11,414 nucleotides of DNA from Rhizobium sp. Q54 (GCA_945901195.1 CAMDKB010000110.1:1-11414), one strand, 5' to 3'. Shown: positions 1-7,000, counted from the first letter of the stretch. The notes: a model not told the origin generated them from the letters alone. Made by a program: numbers and translations.

Positions 1-46
1 CGGGACCCGCCGGACCTCGCAAAAAGGCTGCGCCCCGCTTAACATC

Positions 47-62
47 GCCCAGGAACCTGGGC
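47..62. repeat. Small inverted repeat downstream of the PPOX-like gene
   Basis: GCCCAGG and CCTGGGC are perfect 7-base arms separated by AA. No T-run follows on either strand, so it is not a standard terminator; it could be a 3'-end stabilising hairpin or a binding site. The rest of 1-123 shows no supported gene. Confidence 0.35.
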
Positions 63-123
63 AGTTACAAAATATAAAGCATTGCTTTTGCGAAAAATCG
101 GTACCACTTGTTCGCGCGATGCT

Positions 124-561
124 CTAGCCGGTCAGCGCGTCGCCATCGAGATCTTCGGCGCGCTCGACCTTGATCAACACGGCAAATCCATTCTTACCGG
201 GGTCGCGCTTTTTTTCAGCCGGGATCAGGTGGTCCCAGGACTTTTCATAAACGGGGCCCGATTTGTGCACCCTGGCGACGCCATAAAAGCGGGCGATTCC
301 GCCCTTGGGCAACAGGCCGCCCGGACCACGAAATTCAGAATTGCGATAGAACAGTGTGACCTGCGTTCCATCCTTCATGTGAGCAGTCGTCGAGCCCTTG
401 CCGCGCTCCCACATACAAAAATGCTCGTCGTCATAAACCATGACGCTGCCGCGTGGCGTAATCTGTGCAAAGCCGTCCGGCTGGGTCGTACCGACAAGCA
501 GGACATTGGTCGGAAATGCCTTGTTGATCGGCTCTTTAAGCGTCTGCGGAATCTTTGCCAC
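124..561 (-). CDS. PPOX-like FMN-binding split-barrel family protein
   Basis: A 145-residue protein resembling the pyridoxamine 5'-phosphate oxidase-like / general stress FMN-binding split-barrel family. Members are small homodimers that bind FMN, F420 or haem and often reduce small molecules; the substrate here is unknown. Seen: the early strand NVLLVGTTQPDG (residues 19-30), the segment QITPRGSVMVYDD (33-45) and a later GIARFYGVARV strand (88-98) follow the usual order of the fold, and the length is typical for a single domain. The start is a GTG (559-561), chosen because an AGGGAG Shine-Dalgarno (complement of 568-573) lies 6 bases upstream and the next ATG would remove the first strand. 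It is last in the minus-strand series, 143 bases after the MDR gene, so co-transcription is possible but not shown. The family call is good; the biochemical role is open. Confidence 0.82.
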   Translation of the reverse strand: MAKIPQTLKEPINKAFPTNVLLVGTTQPDGFAQITPRGSVMVYDDEHFCMWERGKGSTTAHMKDGTQVTLFYRNSEFRGPGGLLPKGGIARFYGVARVHKSGPVYEKSWDHLIPAEKKRDPGKNGFAVLIKVERAEDLDGDALTG

Positions 562-704
562 CCGGTTCTCCCTTGCTCACTCTCTGGCGAATTTGTTACC
601 CGGAACGCGTTGCAAGTCCAGTCGTGCACCGCAAGGACATGAGCGTCACGCCGAGCCGTGTCTCGACTTACGGTATCAAGGCGTCGGGCCTGCGCTGGAC
701 GTGA

Positions 705-1688
705 TCAGGGCAGCAGCACCACTTGTCCTGTCGTCTTGCGTCCGGAGACATCGCGATGCGCCTGCGGCAGTTCGCGAAGCGGATAAGTATGTTGCACGGT
801 TATTTTCACTGCGCCTGATTTGATCATATCAAACAGATTTGCCGCGCTCTGACGCCGAATGGGATCATCAGTCTGATAATTGACTGTCGTGGCGCGCGTC
901 ACATAGACCGACTTCCTGCCACCTTCTTCCACCACATCGAATGGTGGCGGATTGCCGGATGCGGTGCCAAAGCAGACAACCAGTCCACGCATCTTCGCGC
1001 ATTCGAGCGAATCCTTCCAGGTGTCCTTGCCGATGGATTCATAGACAACGTCAACACCCTTGCCGTTGGTCAGCCGCATGACTTCCTCGACAACATTCTG
1101 GCGCGGTGTGACCACGACATGATGACATCCATGTGCGCGTGCAATTTCCGCCTTCGCGTCGCTGCTGACTGTGCCGATCACCATTGCGCCAACGGCCTTC
1201 GCCCATTGGCAGGCAATAAGGCCAACGCCGCCGGCCGCCGCCGTCAACAGGATGGTTTCGCCCGCCGCCAGCTTGTGCGTGCGATTAAACAGATATTCCG
1301 TCGTCATGCCTTTGGACATGGCCCCAGCCGCGACTTTTTCGTCCATCCAGTCGGGCAGCTTGATCAACCCATGGGTGTTGCGAAGGCGATGTACACAATA
1401 AGAGCCGGGCTTGTCGCCGCCTGCATAGGCGACCCTGTCGCCCACAGCGAAATCACTGACACAAGAACCAACCGCCTCAATGATGCCAGCGCCTTCAACG
1501 CCCAGCACAGCCGGCAGCGGCAATTTCGTATGTCCCCCGTGCCGCATATAGATATCAACAAAATTGACGCCCACTGCCGTGTGGCGGATCAGCACCTGGC
1601 CCGCCGCCGGTGCTGGCAAGTCGACATCTTCCCATTCGAGTACGGATTCATCGCCAAAGCGCCGCACGATAAAAGCATGGGTCTTCAT
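705..1688 (-). CDS. Quinone oxidoreductase-type MDR family NADPH-dependent reductase
   Basis: A 327-residue medium-chain dehydrogenase/reductase of the zinc-free quinone oxidoreductase (QOR/zeta-crystallin) branch, which reduces quinones or alpha,beta-unsaturated carbonyls with NADPH. Seen: N-terminal GroES-like domain with VGVNFVDIYMRHG (39-51) and VLGVEGAGII (61-70); Rossmann nucleotide-binding loop AAAGGVG (150-156); a QOR-typical C-terminus with GRKTTGQVVLLP (316-327). The cysteine zinc ligands of alcohol dehydrogenases are absent, as expected for this branch. The frame is open for 59 more codons upstream (to 1865), but the ATG at 1686-1688 is preferred. It starts the family-conserved N-terminus, has the purine-rich stretch GGGGGGAGAG just upstream (complement of 1691-1700), and the longer form would overlap the divergent dioxygenase gene. 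Its substrate is unknown; it may reduce an enone or quinone made by its neighbours. Confidence 0.9.
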   Translation of the reverse strand: MKTHAFIVRRFGDESVLEWEDVDLPAPAAGQVLIRHTAVGVNFVDIYMRHGGHTKLPLPAVLGVEGAGIIEAVGSCVSDFAVGDRVAYAGGDKPGSYCVHRLRNTHGLIKLPDWMDEKVAAGAMSKGMTTEYLFNRTHKLAAGETILLTAAAGGVGLIACQWAKAVGAMVIGTVSSDAKAEIARAHGCHHVVVTPRQNVVEEVMRLTNGKGVDVVYESIGKDTWKDSLECAKMRGLVVCFGTASGNPPPFDVVEEGGRKSVYVTRATTVNYQTDDPIRRQSAANLFDMIKSGAVKITVQHTYPLRELPQAHRDVSGRKTTGQVVLLP

Positions 1689-1814
1689 GTCTCTCCCCCC
1701 AGATTGTTTTGCCAAGATTAGCGTGAAAAGCCGGAAAGGCCAGCGGCAAAAGCGCACTTGCGTTACGGCTCCGGCAAGATCAAAATTAGCGAGAATTTCC
1801 AGGAGTGAACGCAC
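1689..1814. promoter_or_regulatory. Divergent intergenic region between MDR gene and TfdA-like gene
   Basis: These 126 bases separate two divergently read genes and should hold both promoters. For the plus-strand dioxygenase a weak candidate is TTGCGT (1758-1763), a 17-base spacer, then CAAAAT (1781-1786). An AGGAG Shine-Dalgarno (1801-1805) lies 9 bases before its ATG. No convincing -10 was found for the minus-strand gene and no clear operator is visible. Confidence 0.4.
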
Positions 1815-2705
1815 ATGAAACTCGATATCCGTCCACTGCATGATATTTTTGCAGCCGAGATCCATGGATTGGACTTTTCAAGGCCGGTGGGCGAATTGCC
1901 GATGGACGAGATTCGCGCTGTCAGCGCCCGTTATGGCGTGCTGATCTTGCGCAATGATCGCCCGCCAACCGACCAACAACACGTTGCCTTCAGCAAGGCG
2001 CTGGGTCCTATCGAGGCCAACAAGCTGATCAAGGTTGCCGGTGTCGACCGTGTGAGACTGAATGTTCCCGGCTTGATCGACGTCGGCAATCTCGACCCCG
2101 ACAACAACATTCTCAAACCCGACAGCCGCCAGATGGCGTTTCGCCGGGGTGACAGGCTCTGGCATACGGATATGTCGTTTAACCAGAACCGCGCAACGTG
2201 GTCGTTGCTTGCTGGCCATGAAATTCCGCCACAAGGCGGGGAAACCGAATTTGTCGACATGCGCCACGCCTTCGAGCAATTGCCGAAGGAGATGCAGACC
2301 ATGCTGGAGCAGCTGACTGTGGAACATTCCGTCTGGTATTCGCGGCAGCTTGGCGGCTACGACAAACCGACACCCGAAGAGATTGAATCCAGCCCTGGCG
2401 CGCGGCACAAGTTGGTGCATGTGCATGCGCCCTCTGGCCGCAAGACGCTTTATCTCGCCTCGCACGCATCGCATATCATTGGCTGGCCGCTGGATCTCGG
2501 GCGGGGCCTGATCCGCGAACTCGCCGCCTTCGCGACACAGCCGCAATTTATCTTTCGCCATACCTGGCGGCTGGGCGATGTCGTGATGTGGGACAATCTG
2601 GCCACCATGCACCGCGCGACGGAATTCGAGGATACGCTCTACAAGCGGGACATGCGCCGCACCACCTGCCGCGAGCATCCGTTGCCTGCGCAGTTTGCGG
2701 CGTAG
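1815..2705 (+). CDS. TfdA/TauD family Fe(II)/2-oxoglutarate-dependent dioxygenase
   Basis: A 296-residue non-haem iron dioxygenase that couples decarboxylation of 2-oxoglutarate to hydroxylation of a substrate. In TfdA this breaks the ether bond of 2,4-dichlorophenoxyacetate; in TauD it releases sulfite from taurine. Seen: the iron-binding triad HxD...H as WHTD (H117, D119) and H266 in WDNLATMHRAT, the 2-oxoglutarate region GGETEF (141-146) and the C-terminal arginine pair R281/R282. The pattern WHTDMSF, GGETEF, ASHASH and VVMWDN matches TfdA, as remembered, more closely than TauD, and the length is near TfdA's 287. It is the only plus-strand gene in the left half, divergent from one MDR gene and convergent with the next (26-base gap). 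Class and chemistry are near certain. The substrate is inference: an aryloxyalkanoate or similar carboxylated ether is plausible, and release of a phenol would feed the aromatic genes to the right. It should not be taken as a proven herbicide gene. Confidence 0.92.
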   Translation: MKLDIRPLHDIFAAEIHGLDFSRPVGELPMDEIRAVSARYGVLILRNDRPPTDQQHVAFSKALGPIEANKLIKVAGVDRVRLNVPGLIDVGNLDPDNNILKPDSRQMAFRRGDRLWHTDMSFNQNRATWSLLAGHEIPPQGGETEFVDMRHAFEQLPKEMQTMLEQLTVEHSVWYSRQLGGYDKPTPEEIESSPGARHKLVHVHAPSGRKTLYLASHASHIIGWPLDLGRGLIRELAAFATQPQFIFRHTWRLGDVVMWDNLATMHRATEFEDTLYKRDMRRTTCREHPLPAQFAA

Positions 2706-2737
2706 CAATTGCTCCAGACGTAACGATTGCTCTAGAC
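2706..2737. repeat. Short tandem direct repeat between convergent genes
   Basis: CAATTGCTCCAGAC (2706-2719) recurs as CGATTGCTCTAGAC (2724-2737), 12 of 14 bases identical with an 18-base period. The second copy supplies the stop codon of the minus-strand MDR gene. The perfect palindrome AGCAATTGCT (2704-2713) overlaps the stop of the dioxygenase gene. There is no T-run typical of a bidirectional terminator. Confidence 0.5.
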
Positions 2738-3703
2738 TGTGAGTACGATCTTGCCGATGTGCTTGTTGCTGCGCATGTATTCCTGCGCTGCCAATGCCTC
2801 ACCCAGTGCAAAGGTGCGGTCAATGGGCGGGCGGATGGCGCCGCTGACGAAGAAATAGCCCAGATCCGCCACCAGATGGCGCGTAATCTCCGCCTTCTCT
2901 TCCGGCGATCGGGTACGGAAGGTGACGCCGATCAGCTTGAGACGTTTGAGCGCGACCTTGTCGAGATCGATTTCCGCCATCTTGCCGGCCAGCCTGCCGA
3001 CACTGATAATCCGCCCTTTGATCGCGGCCGCATCGATATTGTCCATCAGAACACCCTTGCCGACATTGTCGACAATGACATTCATGCCGCGTTTGTCAGT
3101 CGCCTGCATGCTGACCTCGGCGGTATTGTCCTTGCCGGAATGAAGTGCCAGATCGAGCCCGAAATGCCTGATGCGGGCGAGTTTGTCGGGGTCACGGGAT
3201 GTGCCTGCAATGAGGCTGGCGCCCATCGCTTTCGCCAATTGCACCATGGCGATGCCAACACCGGCTGTAACGCCCTGGATAAGGACAGCGTCGCCTTTCC
3301 TGAATTCGCCGTTAGTCACGATGGCATCATGCGCTGTTGAAAAAAACGTCGGAATGGCTGCCGCGCAAATATAGTCGAGATTGGTCGGCACCTTCATGGC
3401 GACGCTGGCGTCCGCAACGCACATTTCAGCATAGGATTTGCCTGCCATGGACATGACGCGGTCGCCGACTGCAAAATTCGTCACCCCCGGACCCACAGCG
3501 ATGACCTCTCCGGCCATTTCGATGCCCGCGATATTTGCCGCCGGTTTATCCGGACTGGAGACGGGCCTTGCCAGATCTGCGCGATTGAGGCCGATCGCCT
3601 TTACGTTGATGAGTATCTGATTTGGCCCGGCTATCGGATCGGCTACATCTTGAACGGCCAGCGAGTTGCCATTCTCGCCCTTGACGTTGATGGCAGCCTT
3701 CAT
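2732..3703 (-). CDS. Zinc-free MDR family NADPH-dependent oxidoreductase
   Basis: A 323-residue medium-chain dehydrogenase/reductase, related to but clearly different from the MDR enzyme at 705-1688. Seen: GroES-like N-terminal domain with VKAIGLNRADL (34-44) and IAGIEMAGEVIAVG (58-71); nucleotide-binding loop GVTAGVG (144-150) with TSRDPDK (168-174) after the second strand, suggesting NADP(H); C-terminal NKHIGKIVL (313-321). No catalytic-zinc cysteine cluster is present, so quinone or enoyl-type reduction is likelier than alcohol oxidation. The ATG at 3701-3703 is chosen because GGGGGA (complement of 3711-3716) lies 7 bases upstream and the family N-terminus MKAA begins there. An upstream in-frame start at 3736 would overlap the preceding gene. 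It follows the acyl-CoA dehydrogenase by 23 bases, so the two are probably one operon and may act in sequence on the same acyl chain. Substrate unknown. Confidence 0.9.
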   Translation of the reverse strand: MKAAINVKGENGNSLAVQDVADPIAGPNQILINVKAIGLNRADLARPVSSPDKPAANIAGIEMAGEVIAVGPGVTNFAVGDRVMSMAGKSYAEMCVADASVAMKVPTNLDYICAAAIPTFFSTAHDAIVTNGEFRKGDAVLIQGVTAGVGIAMVQLAKAMGASLIAGTSRDPDKLARIRHFGLDLALHSGKDNTAEVSMQATDKRGMNVIVDNVGKGVLMDNIDAAAIKGRIISVGRLAGKMAEIDLDKVALKRLKLIGVTFRTRSPEEKAEITRHLVADLGYFFVSGAIRPPIDRTFALGEALAAQEYMRSNKHIGKIVLTV

Positions 3704-3726
3704 TTTGTATTCCCCCGGTCTATTTT

Positions 3727-4881
3727 TTAGCGCCACGACTTGAGTCCCATCAGACCTGCGATGAGATTGCGCTGCGTTTGTGAAGTCCCGGCAGCAATCG
3801 TTGAGCTGCGGGCATCGCGATAGTAACGCTGCATATCATATTCGGCGTTAAGATCATAGCCGCCCATAATTTGAACGCCCATATCTGCAACCTTTACATA
3901 GGTTTCGGACGAAAACAATTTTGCCATGGTTATTTCGCGCAAAGCATCCTGCCGCGTCGATACCAGCCAAGCTGCGCGCCACATCAACAATGTCGCGGCG
4001 TCCACTTCGGTCGCCATATCAGCCACCATGTGGCCGATGGCTTGAAAAGAGCCGATAGGCTGGCCAAATTGCACACGCTCCTGCGCATATTTTGTCGCCA
4101 GTTCCACGACAGCTTGCGCGCCGCCGCAATTGCCGGCGGAAGATACAGCGCGCTCGATCTGCAGCCCGCCCATCAGGCAGTCCCAGCCCTTGTTCTCACC
4201 GCCGATGACACGATCTGCGGGAACTTCGACATCGGTGAGAAACACTTCATAGGTGCCAACGCTGCGGCGTCCCAGCATATCGAGCTTGCGGCACTCGACG
4301 CCGGGGGTGCTCGTGTCGATCAGCAGCAGCGACAAGCCCTCGCGATAATGACCATCGCGATTGGTGCGGACGTAACAATTGAGCACATTGTTCTTGAGAC
4401 CGGCGCCGGTCTGCCAGAGCTTTTGTCCATTGACGATGTATTTATCGCCTTCCTTCCTGGCAAAAGTCTTGATGTTGCCGACATCCGAACCAGCGTCGGG
4501 TTCCGACATGCTGATACTGAATCTCAATTCGCCCGAGAGAAGCCTGGGGAGCCAGTATTTCTTCTGTTCCGGTGTGCCCTTGCGAAGCACGTTCAATCCG
4601 CAAAAGACGCTTCCGCCATAGGCCATTCCAAGATCGGTGCTGACGCGCGAAATCTCATAACTGACAATGGAAAGATCAACAGCATTGCCGCCCAGTCCAC
4701 CGTATTCTTCCGGAAATGGCAGACTCAGCAGCCCAGCTTCGACCCATGCGTCGTAAAGCTCATAGGGGAAGGTGCCTTCCTTATCATGCTGGCGCAGGAG
4801 TTCGGGCGGCGCGTGGCGCTGCATGAGTTTACGCACGCTGTCCTGCAACAGGCGTTGTTCTTCGGAAAGTGAGAAATCCAT
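3727..4881 (-). CDS. Acyl-CoA dehydrogenase family protein
   Basis: A 384-residue flavoprotein of the acyl-CoA dehydrogenase family, which introduces a 2,3-double bond into an acyl-CoA using FAD and passes electrons to ETF. Seen: helical N-terminal domain starting MDFSLSEEQRLLQDS; the FAD/substrate strand FSISMSEPDAGSD (121-133); NGQKLWQTGA (151-160); C-terminal QIMGGYDLN (337-345) and TIAAGTSQTQRN (361-372). The position holding the catalytic Glu in medium- and short-chain enzymes (YEGT) is Ala364. A candidate base is Glu243 in LQIERAV, the place used by isovaleryl-CoA and long-chain dehydrogenases. The ATG at 4879-4881 has AAGGAG (complement of 4887-4892) 5 bases upstream; an in-frame start at 4938 lacks family-like sequence. 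It leads the operon with the downstream MDR gene. No CoA ligase is visible nearby, so the substrate source is unclear. Confidence 0.93.
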   Translation of the reverse strand: MDFSLSEEQRLLQDSVRKLMQRHAPPELLRQHDKEGTFPYELYDAWVEAGLLSLPFPEEYGGLGGNAVDLSIVSYEISRVSTDLGMAYGGSVFCGLNVLRKGTPEQKKYWLPRLLSGELRFSISMSEPDAGSDVGNIKTFARKEGDKYIVNGQKLWQTGAGLKNNVLNCYVRTNRDGHYREGLSLLLIDTSTPGVECRKLDMLGRRSVGTYEVFLTDVEVPADRVIGGENKGWDCLMGGLQIERAVSSAGNCGGAQAVVELATKYAQERVQFGQPIGSFQAIGHMVADMATEVDAATLLMWRAAWLVSTRQDALREITMAKLFSSETYVKVADMGVQIMGGYDLNAEYDMQRYYRDARSSTIAAGTSQTQRNLIAGLMGLKSWR

Positions 4882-4925
4882 GGTCGCTCCTTGTCGAAGG
4901 GCGGGTACATCAACGCATGGCGAAA

Positions 4926-4970
4926 AGCGAATAGACAAGCTCGCAAGCTGAGCGGCTATTCGCTATTCGC
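4926..4970. repeat. Inverted repeat in the cupin/acyl-CoA dehydrogenase spacer
   Basis: AGCGAATAG (4926-4934) is perfectly complementary to CTATTCGCT (4956-4964). Between them is a smaller palindrome AGCT-CGCA-AGCT, and an overlapping extra ATTCGC follows the right arm. It lies after the cupin stop and before the acyl-CoA dehydrogenase start, in a 107-base gap. It may be a dispersed intergenic repeat or act on mRNA 3' ends. No T-run is present in minus-strand sense. Confidence 0.5.
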
Positions 4971-4988
4971 AGCTCCCTGGTCGCAGCT

Positions 4989-5549
4989 TCAATGCGAGCT
5001 GGGATTCAGCTTCCATTCTTCCGGCTCATTGGCGCCGACCAGCACGAAGCAGATACGGCACGGTTTGTCCGAATTATTCACCCAAGCGTGGTTGGTCGCC
5101 TTCTGGATGAGGACGTCACCGGCCCTCATCGTCACTTCGGTATCGTCAAGCAGCATGTCGATCTCGCCTTCGAGGCAGATTGCATAATCGACACTGGCTG
5201 TGCGGTGCATGAAGGGGTTGCGCGGTGCGGGTTTGCTAGGGTCATGATGAATGCCCATTTCTTTCAGCATGGCCGCGTTGTCGACGCCCTTGCCACCATC
5301 CTTGACGGGTGGAAATTCGACGATGCGGCAGATGCTGCCGTTTTTCGGCGGCGACACACCGGCAAAGGTGAGCGAAGGATCGCCGCCGCGGCTGGCGTCG
5401 GCAGGAGAGCTTGTTGTCGCCCAGAGCATTGTGGAAGTGATGCCCGTGGTCTCGCGGGTCTTCATATTTGGCGCGAGGCCGTCCACCGTTATGATGGCCT
5501 TGCCGTGTTCGTCATGGTCGGCAATGATGCGGCGTGTGGACTTGGGCAT
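4989..5549 (-). CDS. Small single-domain cupin protein
   Basis: A 186-residue protein with one cupin beta-barrel in its C-terminal half. Seen: first cupin motif region NPFMHRTASVDYAICLEGEI (residues 111-130), then GDVLIQKATNHAWVN (144-158), which fits the second motif G(X)5PXG(X)2H(X)3N loosely. Likely metal-facing residues are H115, D121 and H154; the classic HxH(x)3-4E of motif 1 is not intact. The first 80 residues (with STMLWATTSSPAD) are outside the barrel and have no recognised domain. The start at 5547-5549 is supported by AGGAGG (complement of 5554-5559) 4 bases upstream. It is divergent from the FAD hydroxylase across 108 bases, a layout often seen for genes sharing control. It could be a small oxygenase or isomerase of the aromatic pathway, or a ligand-binding protein; no DNA-binding domain is visible. 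Function not assigned. Confidence 0.88.
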   Translation of the reverse strand: MPKSTRRIIADHDEHGKAIITVDGLAPNMKTRETTGITSTMLWATTSSPADASRGGDPSLTFAGVSPPKNGSICRIVEFPPVKDGGKGVDNAAMLKEMGIHHDPSKPAPRNPFMHRTASVDYAICLEGEIDMLLDDTEVTMRAGDVLIQKATNHAWVNNSDKPCRICFVLVGANEPEEWKLNPSSH

Positions 5550-5604
5550 GGTTCCTCCTGATGGCTGATTGTTGTTGGCCGACTTTTCCGGCGCGCGGGC
5601 GTTC

Positions 5605-5633
5605 TTGTCAATGCTGGCCACGTGGCTCATAAA
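5605..5633 (+). promoter_or_regulatory. Predicted sigma70-type promoter of the FAD hydroxylase gene
   Basis: TTGTCA (5605-5610) and CATAAA (5628-5633) are separated by exactly 17 bases, a good -35/-10 pair for plus-strand transcription, with a start expected near 5640, about 18 bases before the ATG at 5658. The bases at 5606-5611 read TTGACA on the minus strand, a possible -35 for the divergent cupin gene, but its -10 region is GC-rich and unconvincing. Confidence 0.5.
5617..5626. promoter_or_regulatory. Candidate operator palindrome inside the promoter spacer
   Basis: GCCACGTGGC is a perfect 10-base palindrome lying entirely between the predicted -35 and -10 boxes of the hydroxylase promoter. 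A protein bound here would block RNA polymerase, so a repressor site is the simplest reading. No regulator gene is in the window. Confidence 0.4.
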
Positions 5634-5657
5634 GCGGCAAACGCAAGGGTAGGAAAG

Positions 5658-6854
5658 ATGGCAACAAAACCTCACGTTCTCATTGCTGGTGCAGGCATAG
5701 GCGGATTGACTGCGGCGCTTGCCCTGCTTCGCCGTGGTTTTGATGTCGACGTATACGAACAGGCCCCTGTGCTCATGGAGTTTGGGGCGGGCGTGCAGCT
5801 GGCCCCCAACGGGACGCGGCTGCTGATATCTCTGGGGCTGGAAGACGCCATGCGCCGCGTGGTTTGCGAAGCCGCCGGCAAGGAAGTGCGTATCTGGAAC
5901 AGCGGCCAGATGTTCAAGCTGTTCGACCTGGGCAAAGATTCAAACAAGCGCTTCGGCGCGCCCTACTGGTTTGTGCATCGTGGAGATCTGCACACCGTAT
6001 TGAAGAATGCGGTTCTCGCGATCAAGCCCGACGCCATCCACACCAGCGCCCGCGCGATGGGATACAGCGAATCGGGTGGACGTGTGACCCTGGAAATCGA
6101 GGATGGGCGGCGTCCCCAAGGCGACGTGCTTGTTGGCGCAGATGGTGTTCATTCGCGTCTTCGCCAGCAGATGTTCGATCCCTCGCAACTGGAGTTTATG
6201 GGCATTATCGCCTGGCGGGGCCTTGCCAAACGCGCCGAACTTTCATCCGAATTGCAGGCCATGGTCGGCACAAACTGGGTGGGACCGGGCGGCCACGTGA
6301 TCACTTATCCCATTCACGGCGGGGAATTGCTGAACTTCGTGGGCTTTGGTGAACGCGACGACTGGCGCGTTGAATCCTGGCAGGAAAAGGGCACGCATGC
6401 CGAATGCGCGGAAGATTTCGTGGACTGGAATCCCCTCGTCCACGAAATCATTTCGAAAGTCGATCAGCCCTATAAGTGGGCGCTGATCAGCCGTTCACCG
6501 CTGCAGACATGGTCAAAGGGACGCGCGACTTTGCTCGGCGACGCCTGCCATCCGACAATGCCGTTCCTCGCCCAGGGCGCTATCATGGCGATCGAGGATT
6601 CTGTGGTGCTGGCCCGCGCGCTCGATATGATCTCGGATGTGGAAGAGGCGCTCGTGCGTTATCAAAACGCGCGCGTCGAGCGTGCGACCAAGATTGTCAA
6701 CGGCTCCAATGAAACCGGCAAGCGCTTTCACAACCGCACGCTGGCTGACCCCGTGGCCGCTGTCGATTTCATGCAAAAGGAATGGGCGCCAGATAAAGTG
6801 CGCACCCGTTATGACTGGCTGTTCGAATATGACGCGAATGCGGCGACGGTTTAA
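5658..6854 (+). CDS. FAD-dependent aromatic-ring monooxygenase (salicylate/3-hydroxybenzoate hydroxylase-like)
   Basis: A 398-residue class A flavoprotein monooxygenase, which uses NAD(P)H and O2 to hydroxylate (sometimes decarboxylatively) an aromatic ring bearing a hydroxyl group. Seen: dinucleotide-binding GAGIGG (11-16) with acidic strand end VDVYE (30-34); HRGDL (107-111); the DG motif region GDVLVGADGVHSRLR (155-169); and the GD/FAD motif GRATLLGDACHPTMPFLAQG (288-307). Order and length are normal for the family. The ATG at 5658 is chosen because AGGAAAG lies immediately upstream and GAGIGG then sits 10 residues in; a start at 5622 is open but has no such site and overlaps the predicted -10. 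It heads the plus-strand aromatic cluster under the promoter at 5605-5633. The exact ring substrate cannot be read from sequence. Preparing a di- or trihydroxybenzoate for the extradiol enzyme downstream is the likely role. Confidence 0.93.
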   Translation: MATKPHVLIAGAGIGGLTAALALLRRGFDVDVYEQAPVLMEFGAGVQLAPNGTRLLISLGLEDAMRRVVCEAAGKEVRIWNSGQMFKLFDLGKDSNKRFGAPYWFVHRGDLHTVLKNAVLAIKPDAIHTSARAMGYSESGGRVTLEIEDGRRPQGDVLVGADGVHSRLRQQMFDPSQLEFMGIIAWRGLAKRAELSSELQAMVGTNWVGPGGHVITYPIHGGELLNFVGFGERDDWRVESWQEKGTHAECAEDFVDWNPLVHEIISKVDQPYKWALISRSPLQTWSKGRATLLGDACHPTMPFLAQGAIMAIEDSVVLARALDMISDVEEALVRYQNARVERATKIVNGSNETGKRFHNRTLADPVAAVDFMQKEWAPDKVRTRYDWLFEYDANAATV

Positions 6855-7000
6855 AACTCGGCTGTTTGCAAAATAGATGTATCTGTTGATGTGGGCATCG
6901 CCCCACTCCATTTGCATTGCATTGTCGATTTGATCCCGGTCGGGTTTTCGCGCTAACAGCTTCCTATCTTCAACCCAACAAAGATTATGGGGAAACGTCT
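6855..7000 (+). other. Intergenic spacer before the MetE-like gene
   Basis: 146 bases without a gene. It contains a small hairpin, GTGGG-CATCGC-CCCAC type, and a CCCGGTCGGG stem, but no T-run. A GGGGA ribosome site (6989-6993) serves the next gene. No strong promoter pair was found, so read-through from the hydroxylase gene is possible. Confidence 0.3.

Noticed and set aside
82..642. Plus-strand open frame opposite the PPOX-like gene
   Set aside because: Composition is shadow-like with no domain, while the minus strand has a supported start and a split-barrel pattern.
1689..1865. 59-residue N-terminal extension of the first MDR protein
   Set aside because: The extension is not MDR-like, overlaps the divergent dioxygenase gene, and the internal ATG has a good ribosome site.
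1878..2708. Minus-strand open frame opposite the TfdA-like gene
   Set aside because: It has no domain signature, and the plus strand carries the iron triad and a good ribosome site.
3871..4872. Plus-strand open frame of 333 codons opposite the acyl-CoA dehydrogenase
   Set aside because: The translated product has no family pattern and the opposite strand is a clear flavoprotein gene.
3727..4881. Inactive acyl-CoA dehydrogenase because of Ala364
   Set aside because: Glu243 occupies the alternative base position known in isovaleryl-CoA and long-chain enzymes, and all other motifs are intact.
5658..6854. Naming the flavoprotein salicylate hydroxylase outright
   Set aside because: Family motifs identify class A flavin hydroxylases but not the ring substrate, and the neighbours point to a carboxylated di- or trihydroxy ring instead of catechol.
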